From Zunongwangia atlantica 22II14-10F7 (GTDB lineage: Bacteria; Bacteroidota; Bacteroidia; Flavobacteriales; Flavobacteriaceae), in the NCBI RefSeq assembly GCF_002094855.1, contig NZ_ARYN01000016.1, positions 62,001-126,000 on the forward strand: DNA of 64,000 nt, read 5' to 3'. The position numbers and the translations under genes are program-made. The notes beneath the pieces were generated by a model. The model was given only the letters and a program-made list of their open reading frames with translations, did not search any database and was not told the origin of the DNA. This document shows, piece by piece, positions 17,847-25,801 of this stretch (position 1 is the stretch's first letter; every line of letters starts with the position of its first letter).

Positions 17847-18386
17847 TTATTTTGAAATAAGGTAAACAATATCTTCGCCTTCGTTCTCCATCCAGTTCAC
17901 TTTCACTTTTTCTTCGTTTATGGCATCTACCTGCCTTCCGTTATAATCTGGCTGAATAGGTAAATGTCTACTAAAACGACGATCGATAAAACTTAGTAAT
18001 TCAATTTCTTTAGGTCTTCCAAAAGATTGAATGGCAGTAAGAGCTGCACGGATGCTTCTACCCGTATATAAAACATCATCTACAAATACCACACGCTTAT
18101 CCTCTACCACAAAATCGATCTTGGTTTTATTAGCCTCTAAAGGTTTATCACTTCTACGGAAATCGTCTCTATAAAAAGTAATGTCTAACTGGCCAGTTTT
18201 AAGATCTTTTATTTGATATTCTTTTTCCAGGATTTCCTGAAGTCTATTTAATAAAAATATACCTCTTGGTTGTATCCCAATAAGAACAGTATTAGAAAAG
18301 TCAGAATGATTTTCTACAAGCTGGCAAGCCAGTCGTTGCAAAATTATTTGTACTTCTTTAGCGGTAAGTAGCACTTTTTGACTCAT
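17847..18386 (-). CDS. pyrR: PyrR bifunctional pyrimidine regulator/uracil phosphoribosyltransferase
   Basis: The PRPP-binding motif RVVFVDDVLYTGRSIRAAL, the GIQPRGIFL loop and SFIDRRFSRHLPIQPDYNGRQV identify PyrR, which in Gram-positives binds pyr mRNA and also has uracil phosphoribosyltransferase activity. I start at ATG 18386 (MSQKVLLTAKEVQ, 179 residues, standard length) because a TATTTTTG box at 18416-18423 places transcription start inside the longer open frame. No attenuator hairpin is visible before pyrB, so RNA-binding regulation here is uncertain and the enzyme activity may be its main role. Confidence 0.93.
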   Translation of the reverse strand: MSQKVLLTAKEVQIILQRLACQLVENHSDFSNTVLIGIQPRGIFLLNRLQEILEKEYQIKDLKTGQLDITFYRDDFRRSDKPLEANKTKIDFVVEDKRVVFVDDVLYTGRSIRAALTAIQSFGRPKEIELLSFIDRRFSRHLPIQPDYNGRQVDAINEEKVKVNWMENEGEDIVYLISK

Positions 18387-18707
18387 ATACTGGGTTGAAA
18401 TGAAGGTTCGGAAAGCAAAAATAAGGTATTTTTTGATTCTTATAATCAAATAGGATCATAGATTTTATCAAAAAGTGAAATATTAAGTTCGGTTTAAATT
18501 TCTTTATTCAAATTTTGGAGGCCAAAAAATGTATAAACAACAATTTTTATGTAAAAATGAATATTTTATTGATTTTCAATTAAATAAAGATTAATTTTAA
18601 AAAAAATGCCCTCTACAAATTACTTAACATACAACGCATTTTATTTCATTTATTAAAACAAGAATTCGACCAAAAACCAAACATAGTCCTAACAAAAAAA
18701 ATCAAAA
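18387..18707. other. Divergent intergenic region (pyrR / 18708 gene)
   Basis: This 321-base, very AT-rich gap contains the pyrR -7 box at 18416-18423 (TATTTTTG on the minus strand). No promoter that I trust was found for the plus-strand gene, and no further open frame or hairpin stands out. Confidence 0.5.
18416..18423 (-). promoter_or_regulatory. -7 box of the pyrR-pyrB operon
   Basis: Minus strand TATTTTTG, an exact TAnnTTTG match 29 bases before the chosen pyrR ATG; it decides against the longer start at 18449. Confidence 0.55.
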
Positions 18708-19118
18708 ATGAAATTAATTTACAATGGTGGAAACCGAAAGCTTTCCCGAGTTGTTAAACGTGCCAATGAAATATTATTAAGTAGTTTTTATTTTATTGAA
18801 ATAGAGAAATACCTTCAACAAAATTACGATGAAGATAAATCTTCTATTTTTCTTAAAGAACTTCGCTCTTTAGATAAAACAGTTGATATTAAAGGGTTTT
18901 GGAATCCTGTTGGTAGTAAATCTTTAAAAGCAAAAAACGATTACATTTTAATTAACACGGCACATCTTAGCAAATCGCATAGAACGCTTTTAGCGCAATT
19001 GATAGGAGAATATCTTCAAATTCTCGATCAAAAGGAACAGTTATCGCGTATAATTCCTTTAAATGATGGTGTAGACCTTCCAGCAAATTTTGGGTCTATC
19101 GCCAAGAATTTTATGTGA
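18708..19118 (+). CDS. Hypothetical protein
   Basis: This 136-residue protein is rich in Lys, Leu and Ser, with no signal peptide, membrane segment or motif I know. A helix-like C-terminal half (HRTLLAQLIGEYLQILDQKEQLSRI) follows a short KGFWNPVGSKSLKAKNDYILI stretch. Start is the ATG at 18708; there is no competing start near. It is isolated: the bestrophin gene begins 89 bases later and the pyr operon diverges. Coding is supported by a clean frame of normal codon use; function not assigned. Confidence 0.6.
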   Translation: MKLIYNGGNRKLSRVVKRANEILLSSFYFIEIEKYLQQNYDEDKSSIFLKELRSLDKTVDIKGFWNPVGSKSLKAKNDYILINTAHLSKSHRTLLAQLIGEYLQILDQKEQLSRIIPLNDGVDLPANFGSIAKNFM

Positions 19119-19207
19119 TGTGATCTTAAGTTTTCTTAAAGAAAAATTAAATTTTATTAAAGTATTAAGGGGAGGGTTCATTTTAATTACTTTCAACAAA
19201 AAAATAT

Positions 19208-20164
19208 ATGATTGTAGCCCGTAACCTTAAATGGAAGCATGTTTTCTTCTATACCTGGAAACCTATGCTCTATTTTTTATTCCTTTCGCTTGCCGTTTAT
19301 ATTCTACATGTAGAATTTGAGATGCGCAGCTTAAGCATTCCTTTTAATGCCGTGGCAACCTTAAGTACTGCCCTGGCAATTTATTTGGGATTTAAAAACA
19401 ATAGTGCTTATGATAGATGGTGGGAAGCTCGAAAAATCTGGGGATTACTGGTAAATTACAGTCGAGCCTGGGCTCGCGAAATTCTAAGTCTAAGTTTCCC
19501 TGCTGAAAATAGCGAAGCTCCAGAAGTAAAAGCTTGGCAAAAACGGGTGATCTATAGGCACATTGCTTTTGTACATGCATTGCGTGTATTTCTTCGGAAA
19601 AAACATGCCTACAATAAAAATAAGTACGAAATTTTTGAAGACTCTAATCAATACGATGATATTCAGGATTTTGTTAGCAAAGAAGAATTCAACTCTTTTT
19701 TAGATAAAAATAACCCTCCTAATTATCTTTTAAAATTGCAGAGTGATGAGTTGCAATATGCTTATAAAAGAGGATGGATTTCAGACTATAGATTTGTGAG
19801 ATTAGATGAAACTTTAACCCAGTTTAATAATCATCAGGGAATGAGCGAGCGTATTAAAAATACGCCAATGCCAAGACCTTATAGTTTTTTCTCGAGGGTA
19901 TTTGTGTACCTTCATGGTACTTTAGTCCCTTTTGCTTTTATTGAAGATTTGGGATGGATCAATATTCCTCTTTCAATTATTATTAATTTCATTTTCCTTG
20001 CTTTAGATACCATTGGTGAAAGAACTGAAGATCCTTTTGAAAACCGGATGGATGATACGCCTCTTACTGCAATTAGTTTAACTATAGAAACTAATCTTAA
20101 AGAAATGATGGGCGATAAAAATTTCCCTAAAAAGGCAACAGAAGTTGAAGGAGTTGTATTTTAA
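19208..20164 (+). CDS. Bestrophin family anion channel
   Basis: This 318-residue membrane protein matches bacterial bestrophins (RFP-TM/UPF0187): W-rich N-terminus, a first membrane segment around residues 15-35, LSTALAIYLGFKNNSAYDRWWEARKIWG at 47-75 (the highly conserved motif), and a later membrane pair including PFAFIEDLGWINIPLSIIINFIFLALDTIGERTEDPFENRMDDTPL. Bestrophins form pentameric ion channels. A small hairpin terminator follows at 20191. No linked regulator. Confidence 0.93.
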   Translation: MIVARNLKWKHVFFYTWKPMLYFLFLSLAVYILHVEFEMRSLSIPFNAVATLSTALAIYLGFKNNSAYDRWWEARKIWGLLVNYSRAWAREILSLSFPAENSEAPEVKAWQKRVIYRHIAFVHALRVFLRKKHAYNKNKYEIFEDSNQYDDIQDFVSKEEFNSFLDKNNPPNYLLKLQSDELQYAYKRGWISDYRFVRLDETLTQFNNHQGMSERIKNTPMPRPYSFFSRVFVYLHGTLVPFAFIEDLGWINIPLSIIINFIFLALDTIGERTEDPFENRMDDTPLTAISLTIETNLKEMMGDKNFPKKATEVEGVVF

Positions 20165-20190
20165 GTTATAAAAATCATAAGATCGAAATT

Positions 20191-20214
20191 GGACAGTTTT
20201 TACTGTCCTTTTTT
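20191..20214 (+). terminator. Terminator of the bestrophin gene
   Basis: GGACAGT and ACTGTCC form a 7-bp stem (20191-20208) followed by a T-rich tract. Confidence 0.7.
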
Positions 20215-20217
20215 ATT

Positions 20218-20225
20218 TAGTTTTG
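20218..20225 (+). promoter_or_regulatory. -7 box of the guanine deaminase gene
   Basis: TAGTTTTG matches TAnnTTTG, 16 bases upstream of the ATG at 20242 and just after the bestrophin terminator. Confidence 0.5.
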
Positions 20226-20241
20226 ATCTGAAAGAAAATTT

Positions 20242-20724
20242 ATGATTATGACAGAGAATGATAAAAAATTTATGCGCCGGGCTATAGCGCTTGCTGAAGA
20301 AGGAATGAATACCGGTGCTGGCGGTCCCTTTGGTGCGGTTGTGGTAAAAGATGGTGAAATAATTGCCGAAGGATGGAATATCGTAACCTCTAGTAATGAT
20401 CCTACAGGACATGCCGAGATAACAGCGATTAGAAGAGCCTGTGAAAATTTAAATACTTTTCAATTAGAAGATTGTGTTCTTTATACCAGTTGTGAACCTT
20501 GCCCAATGTGCCTGGGAGCAATTTACTGGGCAAGACCTAAAAAGGTTTACTATGCTTTAAATCATAGTGATGCCGCAAAAATTGGTTTCGACGATCAATT
20601 TATTTACGAAGAATTAGATAAAGATATTGAAAATAGAAAAGTTCCCTTCGAAAATATTTTAAGAAATGAAGGCCTTCCGGTGTTTGAAAAATGGGATCAA
20701 AAAGAAAACCGAATCGATTACTAA
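20242..20724 (+). CDS. guaD: Guanine deaminase (CDA fold)
   Basis: The 160-residue protein has the cytidine-deaminase zinc site: GHAEITAIRRAC (His and proton-shuttle Glu) and TSCEPCPMCLGAIYWARPK (PCxxC). The surrounding sequence, including GGPFGAVVVKDGEIIAEGWN, SSNDPTGHAE, and the FDDQFIYEELDK tail, closely parallels the Bacillus subtilis GuaD type, a domain-swapped guanine deaminase, and not tRNA deaminase TadA, which lacks this tail. It would convert guanine to xanthine in purine salvage. An in-frame ATG two codons later is an alternative start. Confidence 0.88.
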   Translation: MIMTENDKKFMRRAIALAEEGMNTGAGGPFGAVVVKDGEIIAEGWNIVTSSNDPTGHAEITAIRRACENLNTFQLEDCVLYTSCEPCPMCLGAIYWARPKKVYYALNHSDAAKIGFDDQFIYEELDKDIENRKVPFENILRNEGLPVFEKWDQKENRIDY

Positions 20725-20738
20725 GATTCGGTTTTCTT
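20702..20738. terminator. Bidirectional terminator, guaD / sugar isomerase gene
   Basis: A perfect 14-bp inverted repeat (20702-20715 with 20725-20738) spans the guaD stop codon, with A-rich and T-rich flanks between convergent genes. Confidence 0.85.
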
Positions 20739-20748
20739 AATGCTATTT

Positions 20749-21573
20749 TCATATATGTTTCTTTTCCTTCAAATTTCGCCAAACTCTTACGCTACGTCTA
20801 ATTTCTTCATCTAAACGCTCTCTTTGCAAAGCGGTTTTAGGAATATTGGTAGGTACCAATTCAGGTAAAACTACTTCAACCATTACGGGACCATCAAATC
20901 CTATTTCCTCCAAAACGGCGTGATGCTTAACAAAATCTACCTGCCCCCTTCCAATCCCAGATCGATTAGAATCTGATATATGATAGCTAAACAGTAATCC
21001 CTGCGACTTTTTTAATGCTTCTACAGGATCTGGTTCTTCAATATGCATATGAAAACTATCCAGTATTAATCCGAAGTTTTTATGCCCAACCGCTTTAATT
21101 AATTCTCTAGCTTTTTCAGCAGTATGAATCATAGAAGATTCATATCTATTTACACATTCGTAAGCTATTTTCACCTTTTTTAGCTGGGCATAGGCATCTA
21201 AGGTTTTGCAACAATGCACCAGCATTTCCCAACAATCATTGCTATTACCGCAATTAACAGTCCATTTAGGCAGTCCCTGTAAAGTTACCCAGGGCGCTTT
21301 TACTTCAACCGCAAAATCTATTATATTTTTATAAAATTCGATAGCAGCTTCAGTATTTGCCTGCTCTGGTTCTGGAGGTTCACAATTAAAAGGATCAATA
21401 GCAAAAATCTCTAGATTAAATAGCGCAGCAGCATCTCTTATCTCTTGTGCTTTATAATTTCGCCAGTCGCCGCTAAATTGAACCCCATCCAGCCCAAGAG
21501 ATTTTACTTTCTCCATTAAGGCATTGATATCTGTTATTCCCAACGTCCAGGAACAAACTCCTAGCTTACTCAT
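20749..21573 (-). CDS. Sugar phosphate isomerase/epimerase family protein
   Basis: This is a xylose-isomerase-like TIM barrel: LGVCSWTLG at the start, LGLDGVQFSG, VKAPWVTLQGLP, KIAYECVNRYESSMIHT (metal-ligand Glu), LILDSFHMHIEE (Asp/His ligands), YHISDSNR and VMVEVVLPE. I start at ATG 21573 (MSKLGVCSW, 274 residues); a longer frame to 21609 uses a non-ATG start and adds no useful sequence. Such proteins epimerise or isomerise sugars or inositols with a divalent metal. No sugar operon is adjacent, so the substrate is unknown. Confidence 0.85.
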   Translation of the reverse strand: MSKLGVCSWTLGITDINALMEKVKSLGLDGVQFSGDWRNYKAQEIRDAAALFNLEIFAIDPFNCEPPEPEQANTEAAIEFYKNIIDFAVEVKAPWVTLQGLPKWTVNCGNSNDCWEMLVHCCKTLDAYAQLKKVKIAYECVNRYESSMIHTAEKARELIKAVGHKNFGLILDSFHMHIEEPDPVEALKKSQGLLFSYHISDSNRSGIGRGQVDFVKHHAVLEEIGFDGPVMVEVVLPELVPTNIPKTALQRERLDEEIRRSVRVWRNLKEKKHI

Positions 21574-21992
21574 TTTAAATAATTTTATTTCTACTAAAGG
21601 TAATCGCAAATGCTTAAAATTGCTGTTAGATTCTAGTTAATTCTAACATTTTCTTTAACAGACTTTTAACCCACACTAACTTACTTTTACCAATTTATAT
21701 CCGCTTTTTACAATCTAAAATCCTCTAAAAAGTTAGACTTTTGATTAAAATTGCTATGAAGGGGATTTATTAGGATTTAAAAATTTAAGTCTTTCCTTCG
21801 AATTTGAATTATGTTGTTTATTTATAATCATAACCAACCTATCCAAAACTGGTTAATTAGATTATTTAGTTTTAAAAACCACTTCTTTACAGAGGTGGTT
21901 TTTATTTCTACCTCTTAAATACTTGTTAAGAGCGCATCATTACTTCATTTAGAATCATTATTATCCTATTTTTCTGAATAGATTCAACTTTC
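21574..21992. other. Gene-free gap with an unassigned terminator
   Basis: This 419-base AT-rich gap separates divergent genes. It holds a terminator-like hairpin at 21874-21903 without an annotated gene before it on the plus strand. A 34-codon open frame from 21810 crosses the hairpin and is not credible as a gene. An untranslated RNA ending at the hairpin is possible. Confidence 0.5.
21874..21903 (+). terminator. Orphan terminator-like hairpin
   Basis: AAAAACCACTTCT pairs with AGAGGTGGTTTTT (one G-T pair) across a four-base loop, with a T-run on the plus strand. No upstream gene explains it. Confidence 0.65.
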
Positions 21993-22811
21993 ATGAAACG
22001 TTTTAAACAATTTACTTCCTTTATTATTAGTGATTTTACAACTAATGTTTGGACGCATCCCAGGCATAACCATAATCATTACGAACTTATTTTTATCGAA
22101 AAAGGAGCTGGAAAGCACAAAATCAATAAAAATGAGATTGCATACGAAAAAGGCGCACTTTTTCTTTTAGGACCAGATGATTCTCACGAATTTGAAATAG
22201 AAAAAGAAACTAGATTTATTTATTGCAAATTCACACTAGATTCGTTTAAAGAAGAAAATCAACTTCTGGCAAAAACAAAACTTCCGATCTATAAAACGAT
22301 TTTGGATAACAGGGAAATTAGGAACTCCAAAATTAACTTAGCCAAAAACGATCGCAATTTACTTTCCAGACAGTTTGCGGTGATTTCAGATTTAAAAAAT
22401 GCCGGACATAAATATGAGCGTATTCTCTTCTTTCAACTAATTAGTATTCTGGAAGTCTTAGAAAATTACACTTCGATTTCAGCAAAAGAAACAGATTTTC
22501 AAAGCTTAAAAAAAGGAATGGAGCCTGTTTTAAATTATATTCACAATAATATTTATTACCCAAAAAATCTTCGATTATCACATTTGGCGAAAGAATTTAA
22601 CACCACCAAAAACTATTTTGGAAAATTTTTTAAGCGTAACATGAAGGTGCCTTTGCGCGAATATTTGCTACAATATAAACTGCAGCTTATAGAAAATCGT
22701 TTGTCTAACGGAAACTATACCAAACGGGAAATTGCAAACGAGTTTGGCTTTACAGACGAAAGTCATCTTTTAAAAACCCTCAAAAAACATCCAAAATCGG
22801 CAAAATGCTAA
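21993..22811 (+). CDS. AraC family transcriptional regulator
   Basis: The 272-residue protein has an N-terminal cupin-like sensor (HNHYELIFIEKGAGKHKIN, LLGPDDSHEFEIE) and a C-terminal pair of helix-turn-helix motifs (LRLSHLAKEFNTTKNYFGKFFKRNMKVPLREYLLQYKL, then YTKREIANEFGFTDESHLLKTLKKH). The last helix ends early: after KKH only PKSAKC remains, where the family usually has about FGxSPxxYR. It may be a naturally short tail or a small end frameshift. It diverges from the sugar isomerase gene; the target is unknown. Confidence 0.9.
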   Translation: MKRFKQFTSFIISDFTTNVWTHPRHNHNHYELIFIEKGAGKHKINKNEIAYEKGALFLLGPDDSHEFEIEKETRFIYCKFTLDSFKEENQLLAKTKLPIYKTILDNREIRNSKINLAKNDRNLLSRQFAVISDLKNAGHKYERILFFQLISILEVLENYTSISAKETDFQSLKKGMEPVLNYIHNNIYYPKNLRLSHLAKEFNTTKNYFGKFFKRNMKVPLREYLLQYKLQLIENRLSNGNYTKREIANEFGFTDESHLLKTLKKHPKSAKC

Positions 22812-22889
22812 ATAATTGGTCTTAAAGATATTTTACTATTTTTACCACAGTATGATCGGCAATTCATAAAAATCGATCTTTCAAAATTT

Positions 22890-24560
22890 ATGCGTTTTTT
22901 ATTTTTAAGATTAGTTATTTTAAGCCTTCTTTTTTTTTGCTTTCAGCATGAAATTTTAAATGCTCAAGCTTTAGAAAGAGATTCTATAAATAATTCTACT
23001 CCCCTTTCTCCGCAAGGTTTCCCGGTGATCGGGAAAGCGAATGAGGAATTATTTTCGATCTATCAAAAGTCGGGCGATCTATCTGCGGCAGAACGTGCGA
23101 ATATTATTTCTGAAAGAATTCAGCGTATCGATGCCAATACATTTTCTAAAGATTCACTTCAAATTTTAAAAGATCAGGAGCGATTAGAATTGATCTACGG
23201 AAGTCAAATTCTGCTCAACATCACTAATCTTGATACAATTGGCACTAAAAAATCAAAGCAGGAATTAGCAAATTTTTATGCTGAAGTGATTTCTGCAAAT
23301 CTTGATATTGCTGAAAGTAAATACATCCCGAAAAACATATTTTTAAAAATTGGTTTTGTTGCGCTTATCCTTTTGGGACTTTGGCTGGCCTTAAAATTGA
23401 TCGCATTTCTAAACAAAAGAAGCATCCGTTTTATTGAAAGCAAAAAAGACAAATGGCTAAAAAGCCTTACATATAATAACTACACGTTTATCACTCCAGA
23501 GCAGGAACTCAATGTGATTTTATTCATTTTAAAGATCCTAAAGTGGTTTTTGATTCTGCTGGTGGTTTACATTTTCTTCCCGCTCATTTTTAGCGTTTTC
23601 GAATTTACTCAAGGATGGTCTAATTACCTTTTCGACCTGATTTTCTCTTCTTTCGGGCAAATTTTCACTGGTATTTGGCACTATTTCCCCAATATTATCA
23701 AAATCGCCGCCATCATTATCGTGATGCGCTATTTCGTAAAAGCTGTACGTTATATTTTTGCTGAAATTGAAGCCGAAAAACTTCAAATCTCAGGTTTTCA
23801 CCCAGATTGGGCTATGCCGACATTTACCATTGTTCGGTTTTTGCTTTATGCCTTTATGTTCGTGTTGATTTTCCCGCTTTTACCAGGTTCAGATTCTACG
23901 ATTTTTAAAGGTGTTTCTGTATTTCTTGGCGTCCTACTTTCGCTGGGATCGTCTTCTGCCATCGCCAATATGGTGGCCGGATTGGTGATCACCTATATGC
24001 GACCTTTTAAAATTGGAGACCGAATTAATATCGGGAACACCACCGGAAATGTGATTGAAAAAACGCTTTTGGTTACCCGACTAAAAACCATCAAAAACGA
24101 AGAAATTACCATCCCAAATTCGGCAGTTTTAAGCGGAAATACCGTGAATTATTCCACCTTCACTAAAGAAAAAGGCGAAGGTTTAATTATCAATACCACG
24201 GTGACTTTAGGTTATGATATCCCGTATAAAACCGTTTATGCTGCTTTGATCGAAGCGGCCTTGCGCACCAATCTTATAGAAAAACAACCAAAACCTTTCG
24301 TGTTGCAAACCAGCTTAGACGATTTTTATGTGTCTTATCAACTAAACGCGTACACGAAACACGCCAATAAACAGGCCTTGATCTATTCAGATTTGCATCA
24401 AAACATTCAGGATTGTTGCAATGAAATGGATATCGAAATTTTATCGCCGCATTATCGTGCTCAACGTGATGGCAATATGACAACCATACCAAAAGATTAT
24501 CTACCAAAAGATTACGAAGCGCCGAGTTTCAATATTAAAACTCGAAAATCTGAAGACTAG
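22890..24560 (+). CDS. Mechanosensitive ion channel (MscS family) with N-terminal exported domain
   Basis: The product is 556 residues with a signal peptide (cleavage near LNAQ, residues 23-26), a periplasmic segment of about 120 residues, membrane segments near 150-175, 205-235, 255-280 and 305-330, and the pore helix/beta domain LGSSSAIANMVAGLVITYMRPFKIGDRINIGNTTGNV typical of MscS. Residues NEEITIPNSAVLSGNTVNYS complete the beta domain. Such channels release solutes under hypo-osmotic shock. It stands alone; the upstream AraC gene is 78 bases away. Confidence 0.93.
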   Translation: MRFLFLRLVILSLLFFCFQHEILNAQALERDSINNSTPLSPQGFPVIGKANEELFSIYQKSGDLSAAERANIISERIQRIDANTFSKDSLQILKDQERLELIYGSQILLNITNLDTIGTKKSKQELANFYAEVISANLDIAESKYIPKNIFLKIGFVALILLGLWLALKLIAFLNKRSIRFIESKKDKWLKSLTYNNYTFITPEQELNVILFILKILKWFLILLVVYIFFPLIFSVFEFTQGWSNYLFDLIFSSFGQIFTGIWHYFPNIIKIAAIIIVMRYFVKAVRYIFAEIEAEKLQISGFHPDWAMPTFTIVRFLLYAFMFVLIFPLLPGSDSTIFKGVSVFLGVLLSLGSSSAIANMVAGLVITYMRPFKIGDRINIGNTTGNVIEKTLLVTRLKTIKNEEITIPNSAVLSGNTVNYSTFTKEKGEGLIINTTVTLGYDIPYKTVYAALIEAALRTNLIEKQPKPFVLQTSLDDFYVSYQLNAYTKHANKQALIYSDLHQNIQDCCNEMDIEILSPHYRAQRDGNMTTIPKDYLPKDYEAPSFNIKTRKSED

Positions 24561-24735
24561 ATAAGTTTCTGCGGAAGAAAAAATTGAATTTTATTGGCAC
24601 CGCCCAAGGGAATAATACCCCGAGATAGTTTACTCTCAGGGTGAGATCCGTTTCAGGAAAGGAATGACTTCACCTAAACATTGAATTTGATCGTTAAATT
24701 TCATTTTGAAGCGGAATGAATAATTTCTACTGAAA

Positions 24736-25176
24736 TTACTTTTCGCTCATTTTTCCGATCATTTTATATAATAATCGGTACAATTCTTTGGCTTCCTCTT
24801 CTTCTAACGGAAGTTGTTCTGCCAACATTGCCGGTACATCGCAAGCTTGGTCTTTCAATGATTTTCCTTTTTCAGTAAGTGTAATTACGATATTTCGCTC
24901 GTCGGTTTCAGAACGTTTACGCTCTAAAAGCTCGCGTTGTTGTAGTCGTTTTAGAAGCGGCGTGAGCGTGTTAGATTGTAGCTGAAGTTTTTCAGCAATC
25001 GTACTTAAATTTACCTCATCCTTTTCCCAAAGTACCATTAAAACCAAATATTGCGGATAAGTAATATCCAACTCTTTCAGCATTGGCTGGTAACGCTGAA
25101 TAACCAATCGTGAAGCCGTATACAACGGAAAACAAAGTTGATGATCCAGTTTTAAAGCTTCATATTTTTCATTCAT
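24736..25176 (-). CDS. ohrR: MarR family regulator, OhrR type
   Basis: OhrR represses ohr until an organic hydroperoxide oxidises its reactive Cys. This 146-residue protein has the diagnostic N-terminus LDHQLCFPLYTASRLV with Cys15, the ITYPQYLVLMVLWE segment, and the winged helix LSTIAEKLQLQSNTLTPLLKRLQQRELLERKRSETDERNIVITLTEKG. The ohr gene lies just upstream on the same strand. A palindrome near the ohr start (25727-25741) is its likely operator. It probably has its own promoter, as a terminator separates the two genes. Confidence 0.92.
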   Translation of the reverse strand: MNEKYEALKLDHQLCFPLYTASRLVIQRYQPMLKELDITYPQYLVLMVLWEKDEVNLSTIAEKLQLQSNTLTPLLKRLQQRELLERKRSETDERNIVITLTEKGKSLKDQACDVPAMLAEQLPLEEEEAKELYRLLYKMIGKMSEK

Positions 25177-25231
25177 TTTTCAGCGATTTTCGAGGTTTTC
25201 AGTAGTAATTTTCAATCTTTAAAGTAATAAA

Positions 25232-25268
25232 AAAAATCCCTTTTCGCCGTAAGCCAAAAGGGATTTTT
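25232..25268 (-). terminator. Terminator of ohr
   Basis: AAAAATCCCTTTT (25232-25244) pairs perfectly with AAAAGGGATTTTT (25256-25268), 13 bp, giving a T-run on the minus strand after ohr. Confidence 0.85.
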
Positions 25269-25286
25269 AAAATTTACATAGCCAAA

Positions 25287-25703
25287 TTAGATCACTTCTA
25301 ATTCTACATCGATATTTCCGCGAGTTGCATTAGAATAAGGGCAAACCTGGTGCGCCTGTTCTACCAATTCCTGCGCTTTATCCTTCTCTACTCCGGGAAT
25401 TTCTACAGAAAGTTTGACGGCTAACTGAAAACCGCCAGCATCATTAGGCCCAATTCCTACAGTTGCTTTTACGGTGGTTTCGCCTTCTGGTTTCACTTTG
25501 GCTTTCCCTATTACCAAATTCAAAGCGCTATCAAAACAAGCGGCATAACCTGCTGCTAATAATTGCTCTGGATTGGTCGCGCCGCCTTTTCCGCCTAATT
25601 CTTTCGGCATTAAAACGTCAAAATCTACAAATCCGTCTTCACTTTTTACGTGTCCGTTTCTACCTCCTGTGGCAGAAACAGTTGTTTGATATTGTGTTTT
25701 CAT
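25287..25703 (-). CDS. ohr: Organic hydroperoxide resistance protein Ohr
   Basis: Ohr is a thiol peroxidase that reduces organic hydroperoxides. The 138-residue protein has both redox cysteines in their usual settings: LLAAGYAACFDSAL (Cys56) and VCPYSNATRGN (Cys121). TSV-like N-terminus and GGKGGATNPEQ match the OsmC/Ohr fold, and the length is typical. A -7 box (25749-25756) and a palindromic candidate operator (25727-25741) lie just upstream. Confidence 0.97.
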   Translation of the reverse strand: MKTQYQTTVSATGGRNGHVKSEDGFVDFDVLMPKELGGKGGATNPEQLLAAGYAACFDSALNLVIGKAKVKPEGETTVKATVGIGPNDAGGFQLAVKLSVEIPGVEKDKAQELVEQAHQVCPYSNATRGNIDVELEVI

Positions 25704-25726
25704 AATTAAATTACTTTAAAATCTTT

Positions 25727-25741
25727 AACGATTAAATCGTT
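25727..25741. promoter_or_regulatory. Candidate OhrR operator
   Basis: AACGATTAAATCGTT is a perfect 7-1-7 palindrome placed just downstream of the predicted ohr transcription start, where a bound MarR dimer would block transcription. Assignment to OhrR is inferred from location and gene pair. Confidence 0.55.
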
Positions 25742-25748
25742 TACGATA

Positions 25749-25756
25749 CAAATATA
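25749..25756 (-). promoter_or_regulatory. -7 box of ohr
   Basis: Minus strand TATATTTG, an exact TAnnTTTG match 46 bases before the ohr ATG and immediately after the terminator of the upstream gene. Confidence 0.6.
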
Positions 25757-25762
25757 TAAAAA

Positions 25763-25790
25763 AGAAGCTTAACGATCGTGTTAAGCTTCT
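25763..25790 (-). terminator. Terminator of the MRJP-like gene
   Basis: AGAAGCTTAAC and GTTAAGCTTCT form a perfect 11-bp stem with a six-base loop; on the minus strand a T6 run follows. Confidence 0.85.
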
Positions 25791-25801
25791 CTGAAAGTTT
25801 T

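Noticed and set aside
18387-18449. Longer PyrR with 21 extra N-terminal residues
   Set aside because: The -7 box lies inside this stretch and the extra residues are not part of the family.
21810-21914. 34-codon open frame across the orphan hairpin
   Set aside because: It runs through the terminator and shows no coding features or ribosome signal.
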